From: Nocardioides caldifontis
Lineage (GTDB): Bacteria > Actinomycetota > Actinomycetes > Propionibacteriales > Nocardioidaceae
Length of the DNA stretch: 64,000 bases
NCBI RefSeq assembly: GCF_008087345.1
Contig: NZ_VHIB01000001.1
Span: 248,001-312,000 of the forward strand
Reading direction: 5' to 3'
Part shown: one piece after another, positions 25,892 to 35,250 of the stretch
How positions within the stretch are numbered: position 1 is the stretch's first letter
Layout of the letters: the number at the start of each line of letters is the position of its first letter
Made by a program: the position numbers and the translations under genes
Notes under the pieces: generated by a model
Told to the model about the DNA's origin: nothing
Databases searched by the model: none
What the model saw: the letters and a program-made list of their open reading frames with translations, nothing else

Positions 25892-27759
25892 GCCTGCAAC
25901 CTTTCCGAGAGCCCGCAGCAGCACAGCCCCTGCTCGAGGCAGGCTCCCGCGGAATGGGTGCTGATCCCGGCCGCGACGTTCGACGCGCGGGTGCGCGAGG
26001 ACGACGACGTGCCGTCGTGGACGACCTTGCCAGCGACGAGGGTGGCCGCGACCTGGAGGTCGACGAGCTCGTGCGGGTCGACGCCGAGGACATCGCCGTC
26101 GACGATGCAGAGGTCGGCGACCCGGCCGGGCCGCAGCGTGCCCTTGTACCCGGCCGCGTGGTCCTGCCAGGCCGGGGTGCGGGTGTAGGTCGCGAGCGCC
26201 TGGCGGACCGAGATCCGCTCGGCCCGGCCGGCGACGCCGCCGAACATCCCCTCGCGGAGCCGCATCGCCATCACGCCCTGCAGCCAGGACGGCTGGGTCA
26301 CCGGGGCGTCGGAGGAGCTGGAGACCCGGACCCCCGCCTGCAGCGCCGAGCGGTAGGGCCACTGGTAGTCGGTGCGCTCCGGCCCGAGCACCGGGTCGAG
26401 GGTGCGGCCGAGGAGGAACTTGATCGTGCCGTTCATGTTCACGCCGATGTCGTGGCGGGCCATCCGGCGCAGCGTCCTCTTCGGCGTCAGGTCGCCATGG
26501 ATCACGTAGTGGCGCAGGTCAGCTTTCCGCCAGTTGCGCCCCATGGCCTCGATGTAGCCGTCGACCACCGCGTCGATCGTCGCGTCACCGGTGGCGTGGG
26601 TGCCGACCTGGAACCCGTGGCGGACGGCGATCCGGATCATCCGGTGCAGCGTCTCGACCTGCTCCTCGACGGTGGCACCGGCGGTCACGAGCGAGCCGTT
26701 GGTGCCGTCGAGGTACGGGCGGCGCAGCCACGCGGTCTGCGCGGCGGTCGGGATGCCGTCGGCGAAGATCTTCACCCCGGCGACCCGCAGGAACGTCGGG
26801 TCGACCCGGCGCAGCGGCTCGTAGCCGTCGATGACCTGCCGCATCGACCGGACGCTGTTCCCGCCGGAGAGCAGCAGGTTGAGCCGGAGCGGAAGCTCGC
26901 CTCGGCGGTGCTTGCGGGCGTAGCGGACGAGCGCGTCGAGCCCGATGCCCGGGTCGGTGACGCTGGTGATCCCGAGCGCGTGCAGCGCGGCGACGCTGGC
27001 GTCGATCCCCTCCGAGACCTGCGCCTCGGTGAACGGCGGGACGACCGACTGCACCAGCCCCTGCGCGGTCTCCCGCAGGACGCCCGTCGGGTCACCGTTG
27101 CCGTCACGCTCGATGACGCCACCCGTCGGCGGCTCGGTGTCTCGGGTGATCCCGGCGAGCTCGAGCGCCTTGGTGTTCACCGCGATGGCGTGGAACGAGA
27201 AGTCGGTGAGGATCACCGGGTGATCACCGCTGACCGCGTCGAGGTCGTGGCGGTCGGGCGCCTTCGGGAGCCGGTTGTCGTTCCACCCCTGGCCGCGGAT
27301 CCAGGCGGTCGGGGAGCTGCTCGCCTCGACGGCCTGGCGGACCACCTCGACCAGCTCGGGGATGGTCGCGGTGTCGACGTTGTAGGAGAGCGGAGGCACG
27401 GTCAGCGCCAGCGAGCCGAGGTGCAGGTGCGAGTCGTTGATGCCGGGGAGGACGGTGCCGCCACCGGCGTGGATCACCTCGGTGCGCCGCCCCGCGAGCC
27501 GCTTGATCTCGCGCCGCGAGCCGACGGCCATCACCCGGCCGTCGCGGATCGCGATCGCCTCCTCCTGGCGGAACCGCTTGTCCATGAGGAGCACCTTCGC
27601 GCCGACCACGATGGTGTCGGCGACCTTCGGCTTCGCCGCGACCGGGCCCGCGGAGACCAGCCCCGCGGCGGTAACGGCGCCCGTAGCCGCGGCGCCGGCC
27701 AGCACGTGGCGCCGGGTGAGCGGCTGCTGGCTGACTGTCTGGCTGGTGGTCTCCGTCAT
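25888..27759 (-). CDS. Tat-exported YtcJ-type amidohydrolase (proximal)
   Basis: A 623-residue paralogue of the next gene. Tat signal LTRRHVLAGAAATGAVTAAG, metal site GINDSHLHLGS, FQVGTHATGDAT, HYVIHGDLTP and RVSSSSDAP. The C-terminal extension ends with a Cys-rich stretch (GLCCCGLSERLQA). ATG 27759 follows GAGGAGACG. First gene of a two-gene operon divergent from an AraC regulator, so both enzymes are probably induced together and work outside the membrane on related substrates. Confidence 0.86.
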   Translation of the reverse strand: MTETTSQTVSQQPLTRRHVLAGAAATGAVTAAGLVSAGPVAAKPKVADTIVVGAKVLLMDKRFRQEEAIAIRDGRVMAVGSRREIKRLAGRRTEVIHAGGGTVLPGINDSHLHLGSLALTVPPLSYNVDTATIPELVEVVRQAVEASSSPTAWIRGQGWNDNRLPKAPDRHDLDAVSGDHPVILTDFSFHAIAVNTKALELAGITRDTEPPTGGVIERDGNGDPTGVLRETAQGLVQSVVPPFTEAQVSEGIDASVAALHALGITSVTDPGIGLDALVRYARKHRRGELPLRLNLLLSGGNSVRSMRQVIDGYEPLRRVDPTFLRVAGVKIFADGIPTAAQTAWLRRPYLDGTNGSLVTAGATVEEQVETLHRMIRIAVRHGFQVGTHATGDATIDAVVDGYIEAMGRNWRKADLRHYVIHGDLTPKRTLRRMARHDIGVNMNGTIKFLLGRTLDPVLGPERTDYQWPYRSALQAGVRVSSSSDAPVTQPSWLQGVMAMRLREGMFGGVAGRAERISVRQALATYTRTPAWQDHAAGYKGTLRPGRVADLCIVDGDVLGVDPHELVDLQVAATLVAGKVVHDGTSSSSRTRASNVAAGISTHSAGACLEQGLCCCGLSERLQA

Positions 27760-27944
27760 CGACGTCTCCTCGATCGACCAGGGCTGGGACGGGTGGCCCC
27801 GGAGCCGGTCCCGGCATATTGTTCGGGCCCAAAGGATTCGGGGAGAGCCGCCTCCGGGGTTGTGCCGGTCCGGCACAGAACGGTGCCGCGGCGACCAACC
27901 CGGGTCGCTCGGGACGGGACGGGGGAGGCGGAGGTCGAGGCCCT

Positions 27945-28883
27945 GTGGCAGGTACAGCCGAGCCCCGGGAACCGCGCGCCCACCTGTTGGCCGGCTACCT
28001 CGACCGGGTCGACGGCGACCCGGCCGCGACGCCGGACGCGGTCGTCGTACGCGCGCGGACGCTGCCCCGCATCGAGCGGGCCCTCGAGCTCGGCGCCGTC
28101 TCCGCCTGCCTCTTCGCCGGCGACGCGGTCGAGGTGGCGCCGCACCACCGCGAGCCGGCGGACGGGCTGGTCGTCGGGCTGGTCGTCGAGGGGAGCGTGA
28201 CGGTCACCCGCGGGGAGCAGACCGTGCGGCTCGGACCAGGCGACGTGGCGTTCTACGACAACCGGTCACCGTTCCGGATCCGCACCGACGGTCCGCACCG
28301 CTACCTCGTGGTCCGGGTCCCCTTCCGGCGGATGCGCGGTCACGCCGTCGACGAGGGCGCGGTCCTCGCCCGGGACCTCTCCCGCCACCCCTCGTCGTCG
28401 TTCCTCGCCGGGCTGCTCCGCCAGGTGGTCGACCTGCCGGCGGACTGTTCCACCGCGTCGGCGGGGTACCTCGGCGACGCCATCGCCTCCTGCGTCCACG
28501 CCGTCCTGGCCGACTCCGGCGCGACCGACGCCCCCACCAGCCACGTCGCGGCGCTCTTCTCCCAGCTCACCGCCTGGCTCGACGAGCACCTGGCCGACCC
28601 GGACGCCTCGACGGAGGCGTTGGCCGAGGCGCACTTCCTGTCCCCGCGCTACGTGCGGCGGATCTTCGCCGACCACGGCACGACGGTCAGCGACCACCTG
28701 CGCCGACGCCGGCTGGAGATGGTCCGTGGCGAGCTCCTCGACCCGGCCCACGACGGGGAGACGGTCGCCGCCATCGGGCTGCGCTGGGGGTTCCGCGACC
28801 CCAGCGCGCTGAGCCGCGCCTTCGCCCGCGAGTTCGGCACCAGCCCGCAACGGCTCCGCCGCGGCCGTCATCCCGAGGCGTGA
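27945..28883 (+). CDS. AraC-family regulator with cupin domain
   Basis: A 312-residue regulator. Residues 30-165 form the cupin-type sensor (GLVVEGSVTVTRGEQTVRLGPG then DVAFYDNRSPFRI), followed by an AraC domain (about 200-305) with EALAEAHFLSPRYVRRIFAD and AIGLRWGFRDPSALSRAFAREFG. GTG 27945 has a GGAGG-type site. The AraC-binding-like N-terminus is the AraC_binding_2 type. Divergent from the tandem amidohydrolases, which it probably controls. Confidence 0.83.
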   Translation: MAGTAEPREPRAHLLAGYLDRVDGDPAATPDAVVVRARTLPRIERALELGAVSACLFAGDAVEVAPHHREPADGLVVGLVVEGSVTVTRGEQTVRLGPGDVAFYDNRSPFRIRTDGPHRYLVVRVPFRRMRGHAVDEGAVLARDLSRHPSSSFLAGLLRQVVDLPADCSTASAGYLGDAIASCVHAVLADSGATDAPTSHVAALFSQLTAWLDEHLADPDASTEALAEAHFLSPRYVRRIFADHGTTVSDHLRRRRLEMVRGELLDPAHDGETVAAIGLRWGFRDPSALSRAFAREFGTSPQRLRRGRHPEA

Positions 28884-28970
28884 CCCCTCCCCCGCGCGGT
28901 CCTCCCGGCTGCGGTAGATGAGCAGCCCTCAACCGCCTGGAGGAACGTCTCGCAGACGGCCGAGGGGTCG

Positions 28971-29132
28971 GTGAGGCACCCGGCGGCCACCACCCTCGCC
29001 GGCGCCAGCTTCCTGGCGATGGCCTCGGGCCCGGAGCCGTCGACCACGGCTCTCGGTGGGTACGTCACGCTCGGCGGCCTCTTCTTCCTCGTCTCGGCGA
29101 TCCGGCTCCACCTCGCGGCGAGGGCAGCGTGA
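28971..29132 (+). CDS. Short hypothetical membrane peptide (uncertain)
   Basis: A 53-residue frame from GTG 28971 with one hydrophobic segment (YVTLGGLFFLVSAIRLHLA). Its stop overlaps the ATG of the truncated oxidoreductase (TGATG), suggesting it was once an operon partner. The reading frame is open further upstream without a start, so it may be the tail of a lost gene. No family recognised. Confidence 0.35.
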   Translation: MRHPAATTLAGASFLAMASGPEPSTTALGGYVTLGGLFFLVSAIRLHLAARAA

Positions 29133-29400
29133 TGACCGCGTCGACCTCCAGCCCCGGCACCGAGGTGCACGCGACGCACGAGAGCTTCGACGTCGTCGTC
29201 ATCGGCGCGGGCCTGGTCGGCGAGAACGTTGCCGACCGAGCGTTACGAGGTGGGCTGGGCACGGCTGTCGTGGAGCGCGAGCTCGTCGGCGGGGAGTGCT
29301 CGTCCTGGGCGTGCATGCCGACGAGGGCCCTGCTCCGCGATGCGGCGGCGCTGCGCGCAGCACGGGCGCTCCCCGCAGCCGGCCAGGCGGTGACCGGTCC
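29132..29400 (+). pseudogene. Truncated pyridine-nucleotide-disulfide oxidoreductase
   Basis: The first 89 residues of a mercuric-reductase/lipoamide-dehydrogenase-type flavoprotein: FAD motif VVVIGAGLVGENVAD and the redox disulfide GGECSSWACMPTR (Cys56, Cys61). Homology stops after AVTG; the remaining four-fifths, with the NAD and dimer domains, is absent. The frame runs on into noncoding sequence and a terminator. A degraded remnant, about one-fifth of a normal gene. Confidence 0.75.
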
Positions 29401-29414
29401 CCGGCCTGACCCTC

Positions 29415-29468
29415 GTTCCCGACGTACGGACGGTTCTGCGGGCAGGAATCCGTCCGTACGTCGGGAAC
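29415..29468. terminator. Long perfect hairpin
   Basis: Perfect 19-base arms (29415-29433 and 29450-29468, arm GTTCCCGACGTACGGACGG) around a 16-base loop, just after the end of the ten-gene amine operon on the minus strand. Confidence 0.8.
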
Positions 29469-29488
29469 CAGCGCGTCAGTCCGATCCC

Positions 29489-30871
29489 TCAGGGAGAGAG
29501 CCCGGCCAGCTTGCCGGCCGCGCGGGCGATCAGCGACGTGGAGGTCGCGCCCCGCTTCTCCTCCCGGGCGTCGGCGGTCCGGAACAGGCGGTACATCGTC
29601 TGGACGCCGACCCACCTGATCGGCTCGGGCTCCCACCGCGGAGGACGGTGGTCCACCAGGGGTAGTGCGACCCGCTCGGTGTCACGGCCGAGCACCAGGT
29701 CGACAAGGGTGCGGGCGGCGAGGTTCGCCGCCGCGACCCCGTGGCCGGCGTACCCCACGGACGACCCGACGGACGACGCGCGGTCGTAGCGCACGCTCGC
29801 GCACCAGTCACGGGAGACGCCGAGGACCCCGGACCAGGCGTGGTCGGCCCGGAACCGCACACCGGGGAAGTACTGCGTGAGCCGGTCGAGGAGCGCCTGC
29901 TCGACCTGCGGGTGGCACCCCTGGCGCTCGTCGATCCGGGAGCCGAACTCGTAGGGCTTGCCGCGGCCCCCCACGGCGATGCGTCCGTCCGCGGTCCGCT
30001 GGGCGTAGATGAACGTGTGCGAGGTGTCCGAGAGGCACTCGGCCTCCTGCCAGCCGATCCGCTCCCAGTCGGCGTCGCCGAGCTGCTGCGTCGCGATCAT
30101 CGTGCTGCGGATCGGGATCACGTTGCGGCGGCCGAGCAGCGGGCCGCTGAACCCTTCGGTGCAGATCAAGGTGGAACCTGCCTGCACCCGCAGGTGGTGG
30201 CTCCGGGCCACCCCCTCCTCGACGTCCGTGATCCGCGTCCGCTCGAAGATGCGGACGCCGCGGCTCTCGACGAGGTCCGCCAGCTGACGCACCAGCTTGC
30301 CCGGGTGGATCCGTGCGCAGGCCTCGGCGTAGAGGCCACCGACGGCGCCGGCGACGTCCACCCTCTCGGCCACCTCGGCGGCCGTCAGCATCCGCACCTC
30401 GTCGGTCGCCATGCCGGCGCGCAGGTCCGCGGCGTACCGGAGCCGCAACCTCGCCATGCCCGCCTCGTTCGGCGCCACCACGAGGTTGCCGCCCTTGCGC
30501 GCGTCGATGGCGAGGCCGCTGCGGTCAGCGACGTCGAGGACCTCGTCCACGGCGTCCACCATCTGCCGCTGCAGCCGGACCAGCCCTTCGTGCCCGCGCG
30601 GGCCCTTCTCGTAGACCTGCCGGTTGCCGGGCACCAGGTAGGAGAGCCAGCCGCCGTTGCGCCCCGAGGCGCCGTACCCGACCCGCTCGGCCTCGGCCAC
30701 GACGATGTCGAGGTGCGGAGCGAGCTCCGAGAGGTAGTACGCCGTCCAGAGCCCGGTGTACCCCGCCCCCACGACCAGGACGTCGCACGAGATGTCGGAG
30801 CCGAGGGCGGGACGCACCTTGGTCCACTGCTCGACCCCCGTGTCCCAGAGGGAGGGGGTCTGGGCGGTCAT
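29489..30871 (-). CDS. FAD-dependent oxidoreductase, PuuB/DAO type
   Basis: A 460-residue DAO-family flavoprotein: dinucleotide motif DVLVVGAGYTGLWTAYYL (about 30-47), YGASGRNGGWLSYLVPGN (flavin-contact region) and a C-terminal YAGHGVAAANLAARTLVDL. It resembles gamma-glutamylputrescine oxidase and other amine oxidases; the substrate is not fixed by sequence. Last gene of the operon, overlapping the previous stop by four bases, and followed by a strong terminator. It is likely to oxidise an amine from the imported substrate, or to work with the adjacent dehydrogenase. Confidence 0.85.
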   Translation of the reverse strand: MTAQTPSLWDTGVEQWTKVRPALGSDISCDVLVVGAGYTGLWTAYYLSELAPHLDIVVAEAERVGYGASGRNGGWLSYLVPGNRQVYEKGPRGHEGLVRLQRQMVDAVDEVLDVADRSGLAIDARKGGNLVVAPNEAGMARLRLRYAADLRAGMATDEVRMLTAAEVAERVDVAGAVGGLYAEACARIHPGKLVRQLADLVESRGVRIFERTRITDVEEGVARSHHLRVQAGSTLICTEGFSGPLLGRRNVIPIRSTMIATQQLGDADWERIGWQEAECLSDTSHTFIYAQRTADGRIAVGGRGKPYEFGSRIDERQGCHPQVEQALLDRLTQYFPGVRFRADHAWSGVLGVSRDWCASVRYDRASSVGSSVGYAGHGVAAANLAARTLVDLVLGRDTERVALPLVDHRPPRWEPEPIRWVGVQTMYRLFRTADAREEKRGATSTSLIARAAGKLAGLSP

Positions 30872-32214
30872 CGGGCGACACCTGCCGCGCGGGCACCGAC
30901 GGCTTCGCCGACGGCACGGGCCTGCTCGGGGTCGTCCTCGAGCCAGCCGGCGGCCGAGCCGACGACGGCGAGCCCGTCCTCGTCCACCGGTGCACCCGAC
31001 CACCCGCCGGCCACCGACGTCGGCGAGCCGGCGGACACGTAGCGCCACTGCAGCGCCAGGTCGTCGGCCGGCCGCTCGCGGAGCGCCACGCAGAGCAGGT
31101 CGGTGTCGAAGGTCTCGACCCGGCCGCCCACGCGCACGTCGACGGCACGGAGGGTCTTGAGCCCGCGGGCCGCCTCGATCCGGCCGGTGAGGTGGCGGGG
31201 GCCCGGCAACGTGCCGTCGGCGCCGTCCTGGTGCACGACCGCCACCACCTCCACGCCCGCCTCCCGCAGCTGCGCGGCGAGGACGTCGCCCCGCTCGCAG
31301 TCGGTCAGGACGACGGCGCGCCGCCAGGGCACGACCCCGTCGACCCGGAGCATCTTGCTCACCCCGTCGGCGAGCACCACGCCGGGCTTGTCGTTGCCCG
31401 GGAAGAGGCCGGGCACGTCGTACGACCCGGTCGCCACCACCAGCTGCGTCGGCCACATGTCGACCACCCTGTCGCCCCCGACCACGGGCACCACGCCGGT
31501 CTCGAACCAGGAGAGCGCGGTGCCGTCGAGGACGTCGATCGCCTCGTGTGCACGGACCTCGTCCGCGAGCCGGGCGGCGAGCGCGGCGACCGGTGTCGTC
31601 GTGCCCTCCCACGCCGCCGAGCCGGACCGGGCGAGCGCCCGGCCGCCGAGCGGCCCGCGGTGGACCAGCGCCACGGAGGCCCCCGTCGAAGCGGCGCCGA
31701 GGGCCGCGGCGCAGCCGGACAGCCCACCGCCCACGACGAGCACGTCCGGACGGGCCGTCGAGGTGAGCGTCCGGGTGGCGGCGGCGGCCTCCGCGGTGGG
31801 GAATCGGCCGGCGCCGGCGACCCGCGCCATCACCTTCTCCGCCAGATGCGCCAGCCTCGGGTGGGAGCGGAACAGCCGGAACTGGAACCCGGCAGGCAGC
31901 AGCGGCGCCATCAGGTCCGAGACCCGCATGACGTCCCGGTCGGCGCTGGGCCAACCGCGCTCCCGGTCCACCGACTCGCCACCCTGCACAGGGGTGGAGC
32001 ATGCGCTCACCCCAGGCAGCCCGTCGACCGTGACCGGACAGCTGCCGCAGACGTCGTACCCGCAGGTGTAGCCGCGCGGACGGCGGTACTTGAAGCTCCG
32101 CGTGAGGACCGTCGTCCCCGACTGCATGAGCGCGGACGCGACCGACTGGCCGCGCCGCGCGGTCAGCGTCCGGCCCTCGAACGTGAACGTGACCTTCTCA
32201 CCGGCCGACGTCAT
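30868..32214 (-). CDS. 2Fe-2S/FAD fusion subunit of an amine or amino-acid dehydrogenase
   Basis: A 448-residue fusion. Residues 1-90 are a ferredoxin-like 2Fe-2S domain with YTCGYDVCGSCPVTVDG and a later Cys in VSACSTP; the rest is an FAD/NAD-type domain (DVLVVGGGLSGCAAALGAA, about 155-173, and LVVATGSYDVPGLFPGND). This resembles the alpha subunit of sarcosine oxidase (N-terminal part), opine oxidase OoxA and D-hydroxyproline dehydrogenase. It would pass electrons from the DAO-type subunit through the iron-sulfur centre. Four-base overlaps on both sides. A 124-bp decayed copy of its 2Fe-2S region is at 43124. Confidence 0.85.
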   Translation of the reverse strand: MTSAGEKVTFTFEGRTLTARRGQSVASALMQSGTTVLTRSFKYRRPRGYTCGYDVCGSCPVTVDGLPGVSACSTPVQGGESVDRERGWPSADRDVMRVSDLMAPLLPAGFQFRLFRSHPRLAHLAEKVMARVAGAGRFPTAEAAAATRTLTSTARPDVLVVGGGLSGCAAALGAASTGASVALVHRGPLGGRALARSGSAAWEGTTTPVAALAARLADEVRAHEAIDVLDGTALSWFETGVVPVVGGDRVVDMWPTQLVVATGSYDVPGLFPGNDKPGVVLADGVSKMLRVDGVVPWRRAVVLTDCERGDVLAAQLREAGVEVVAVVHQDGADGTLPGPRHLTGRIEAARGLKTLRAVDVRVGGRVETFDTDLLCVALRERPADDLALQWRYVSAGSPTSVAGGWSGAPVDEDGLAVVGSAAGWLEDDPEQARAVGEAVGARAAGVAR

Positions 32215-33401
32215 GAGGCCTCCTCCGAGATGACGACGAGAGTGTTCTCCTCGATGAGGCGGCCGTCGAGCAGCCGCTGTGCCCCGAACGGCGCCATCGT
32301 GTCGGGGACCCGACCCGTCGTGATCGCCTCGGCGAGGAGCTGCGCCGCTCCGGGGGCGCCCATGAACCCGTAGATCCAGCCGACGCTGAGCCAGTAGCCC
32401 GGGACACCGGGCGCCTCGCCGAGGACCGGCGCGAAGTCCGGGGTCTGCGAGACCGTCCCCGCCCAGCTGCGCAGGATCCGCACGCCGGCGAGCGAGGGGA
32501 AGAGCTTGACCCACTTCGTCGCCGTGTCGCGCAGCATGTGGTACGTCGTGTTGAGGCTGTCCGTCTCGTCCGCCCCCGGCCGCTCGGTCCCGCCCACGAA
32601 CTCGCCGCGTGCGGTCTGGTGGCAGTAGCCCAGCATGTGGGGAGAGGCCAGTGCACAGCTGAGGAACGGCTTCACCGGCTCGGTCACGATCATCTCGAGC
32701 CGGGCCTTGATCAGCGGCAGCTCCACGCCGACCGTCTGGTTGAGGTCGTCGGAGGTGGTGCCGGCGGCGTTGACCACCACGTCGGCGGCGATGTCACCTG
32801 CGCTGGTACGGACGCCGGTGACGCGACCGCCGGCCGTGGTCACCCCCAGGACGTCGATCCCGCTGAAGACCGACACACCGGCGCGAGCAGCGGCGCGCAG
32901 GTAGCCCCAGACCACGGCATCGTGGTGGGCGAACCCGCCCTTGCGCTGAAGGATCCCGCCGAGCGCGAGATCGGGGTTGAGGTGCGGCACCAGCTTGCGG
33001 ACCTGCGCCGCGCCCAGCACCTCCGTCTCGACCCCGTACGCCGCCTGGGCGGCGGCGATCGCGTCCTGCCCCGCCACCTCCTCCTCGGTCGAGGCGAGCA
33101 CGAGGTAGCCGGAGGGGCTGAAGAGGATGTTGAAGTCCAGCTCCGCCGAGAGCTCGGCGAACCGCTTGAGGCTCAGCTCGAACAGCTGCGTCCACTCCCG
33201 GCTGGAGAACGCGGAGCGGATCATCTCGCCGTTGCGGCCGCTGGCGCCGCCCCCGGGCCAGGAGCGGTCGACGACCGCCACGTTGGTGACGCCTCGCCGG
33301 GCCAGCTCGTACGCCGTGGCGAGCCCCTGCACCCCAGCACCGACGATGACAACGTCGTAGGAGGAGGCGGGTGGCCCGGCGGTCACTCCAGGGAGCGTCA
33401 T
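32211..33401 (-). CDS. DAO-family FAD subunit, sarcosine oxidase beta-like
   Basis: A 396-residue flavoprotein with YDVVIVGAGVQGLATAYELA (about 15-34), the flavin-proximal GGGASGRNGEMIRSAFSS and the C-terminal GEAPGVPGYWLSVGWIYGFMGAPGAAQ. It matches the catalytic beta subunit of heteromeric sarcosine/opine/hydroxyproline oxidoreductases that oxidise a secondary or primary amine. It is flanked by the BFD subunit upstream and the 2Fe-2S/FAD subunit downstream with overlapping ends, so the three gene products probably form one complex. Confidence 0.87.
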   Translation of the reverse strand: MTLPGVTAGPPASSYDVVIVGAGVQGLATAYELARRGVTNVAVVDRSWPGGGASGRNGEMIRSAFSSREWTQLFELSLKRFAELSAELDFNILFSPSGYLVLASTEEEVAGQDAIAAAQAAYGVETEVLGAAQVRKLVPHLNPDLALGGILQRKGGFAHHDAVVWGYLRAAARAGVSVFSGIDVLGVTTAGGRVTGVRTSAGDIAADVVVNAAGTTSDDLNQTVGVELPLIKARLEMIVTEPVKPFLSCALASPHMLGYCHQTARGEFVGGTERPGADETDSLNTTYHMLRDTATKWVKLFPSLAGVRILRSWAGTVSQTPDFAPVLGEAPGVPGYWLSVGWIYGFMGAPGAAQLLAEAITTGRVPDTMAPFGAQRLLDGRLIEENTLVVISEEAS

Positions 33402-33748
33402 GCCGCTCCCCCGCCGACCTCGTCCTCGTGCACGAGGTCGCCCATCCGCACGGGGAAAAGGGGCGGGCGCACCGAGGGACGCCGCTGCTCAGGCTCCCCA
33501 CCGCCCTGGAGCTCGGCGACGACGTTCCCGACGAGTTTGGCGCACATCTTGCCCTGGCATGGCCCCATGAAGACCGCGGTCGCCCGCTTCAGGGTCTCGG
33601 GGTGCTGGTACCCCTCGTCCCAGCTGTTCCTGAGGTCGAACAGGGTCGCGTCGTGGCACGGGCACACGAGCGTGCGCCGGTCCAGGGCTGCGCTGCGACG
33701 TCGGCCGGGGGTGCGCTCCCTCCACCTGCGGAAGGGTTGCCGGATCAT
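33398..33748 (-). CDS. BFD-like 2Fe-2S protein
   Basis: A 116-residue protein with the bacterioferritin-associated-ferredoxin fold: cysteines in LVCPCHDAT and in FMGPCQGKMCAKLV (four cysteines in a C-x-C ... C-x4-C arrangement). In OoxA- and HcnA-type amine dehydrogenases this is a separate or fused electron-transfer module. ATG 33748 is chosen because GGAGG lies five bases upstream; ATG 33760 is possible but lacks a site. It overlaps the beta-like gene. Confidence 0.8.
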   Translation of the reverse strand: MIRQPFRRWRERTPGRRRSAALDRRTLVCPCHDATLFDLRNSWDEGYQHPETLKRATAVFMGPCQGKMCAKLVGNVVAELQGGGEPEQRRPSVRPPLFPVRMGDLVHEDEVGGGAA

Positions 33749-33812
33749 CTGGTCCTCCATTGTCGAGCGGTCGTCGGGCGTCGACGGCCGCGGGAAGCTG
33801 CTGGTCTGGTGG

Positions 33813-35198
33813 TCAGCGCTGGACGTAGTGGAGCCGCTTGTTGACGAACTCGTCGATGCCGAGCGGTCCGAGCTCGCGACCGAAGCCAGAGCGCTTCACC
33901 CCGCCGAACGGCATGGAGGCGCCCTCACCCGCAGCGGTGTTGACGTTGGTCATGCCGACCTCGAGCGCGTCGGCCACCTTCGCCGCACGCGCGGGGTCGG
34001 TGCTGAACACGGCGCCTCCCAGGCCGTACTGGCTGTCGTTCGCCAGCCGTACGGCGTCGTCGTCCGACTCCACGCGGTAGACGACGGCAACGGGTCCGAA
34101 CAGTTCCTCGCGGTAGGCGCGCATCGCCGGGGTGACCCCGGTGAGCACCGCCGGTCGGAAGTAGGCACCGGGTCCGTCGACGAGCACCCCGCCGACGTGC
34201 AGCGTCGCGCCCTGCTCCACGGCGTCCTGGACCTGTGCGGCCAACGCCTCGGCGGCGGCGCGCGAGCTCATCGGCGCGAAGGTGCCGTCGGCGAGGGCTG
34301 CGGGGTCACCGGGCTCCAGTCCGCGCGCCTCCTCGACCAGCGCCTCGACGAACGCGTCGTAGACGTCCGCCATGACGATCATCCGCTTGTTGGAGTTGCA
34401 GGCCTGGCCGGCGTTGTAGAGCCGGGTCCGCCAGGCGGCCCACGCCGAGGCGCGGACGTCGTCGGTGTCCAGGACGACGTACGGGTCGGAGCCACCGAGC
34501 TCCAGGACCACCTTCTTGAGGTGGCGGCCCGCGATCTCGGCCACCGCGGCACCGGCCCGCTCCGAGCCGGTCAGCGAGACGCCCTGCACCCGGGGGTCGG
34601 CGATGATGCGCGCCACCTGGTCGTGGGTGGCGAAGACGTTGACGTACACGCCGTCCGGCACTCCGGCCTCAAGCATCAGCTCCGCGATGGCGAGCGCCGA
34701 ACGGGGGCAGCTCTCCGCGTGCTTGAGGACGACCGTGTTGCCGGCCACCAGGTTCGGCGCCGCGAAGCGGGCGACCTGGTAGTAGGGGAAGTTCCACGGC
34801 ATGATCCCGAGCACCGGACCGATCGGGAGCCGTTGGATGCGGGCGGTCGCCGCCTGCACGGGCAGCTCCTGGTCCGCCAGCAGGCCCGGCCCCTCGCTCG
34901 CGTAGTAGCCGAAGATGTCGTGGCAGAACTGCACCTCCCCGACCGCATCGTCGATCGGCTTCCCCATCTCGGTCGTGGCGATCGCGCCGAGCCGCTCGGC
35001 GTGCTTGGCGAACAGCTCGCCGACCGCGGCGACGATCGCGGCCCGCTCCGAGATCGGCCGTGAGGCCCACTCCTTCTGGGCCAAGGCCGCCCTTGCGACG
35101 AGGGCGTCCACCTCCGCGTCGGTGAGGTGCGGGAACTCCTCGAGGACCTCCCCCGTCACGGGGCTGGTCACTCGGTAGGGCACGGTCGTTCCGGTCAT
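33813..35198 (-). CDS. Aldehyde dehydrogenase, succinate-semialdehyde type
   Basis: A 461-residue aldehyde dehydrogenase: Asn136 in PWNFP, Glu233 in VLELGGSDP and Cys267 in NAGQACNSNKR. It is closest in pattern to YneI/GabD2-type short succinate-semialdehyde dehydrogenases. It is the second such enzyme in the window, distinct from gabD at 3201. In this operon it probably oxidises the aldehyde formed by deamination of the imported amine. Confidence 0.87.
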   Translation of the reverse strand: MTGTTVPYRVTSPVTGEVLEEFPHLTDAEVDALVARAALAQKEWASRPISERAAIVAAVGELFAKHAERLGAIATTEMGKPIDDAVGEVQFCHDIFGYYASEGPGLLADQELPVQAATARIQRLPIGPVLGIMPWNFPYYQVARFAAPNLVAGNTVVLKHAESCPRSALAIAELMLEAGVPDGVYVNVFATHDQVARIIADPRVQGVSLTGSERAGAAVAEIAGRHLKKVVLELGGSDPYVVLDTDDVRASAWAAWRTRLYNAGQACNSNKRMIVMADVYDAFVEALVEEARGLEPGDPAALADGTFAPMSSRAAAEALAAQVQDAVEQGATLHVGGVLVDGPGAYFRPAVLTGVTPAMRAYREELFGPVAVVYRVESDDDAVRLANDSQYGLGGAVFSTDPARAAKVADALEVGMTNVNTAAGEGASMPFGGVKRSGFGRELGPLGIDEFVNKRLHYVQR

Positions 35199-35250
35199 CT
35201 GCAAGGCCTGTCGTTCGTCGGGTCGGGGATGGGAGGGGTGAGGTGGGGCG

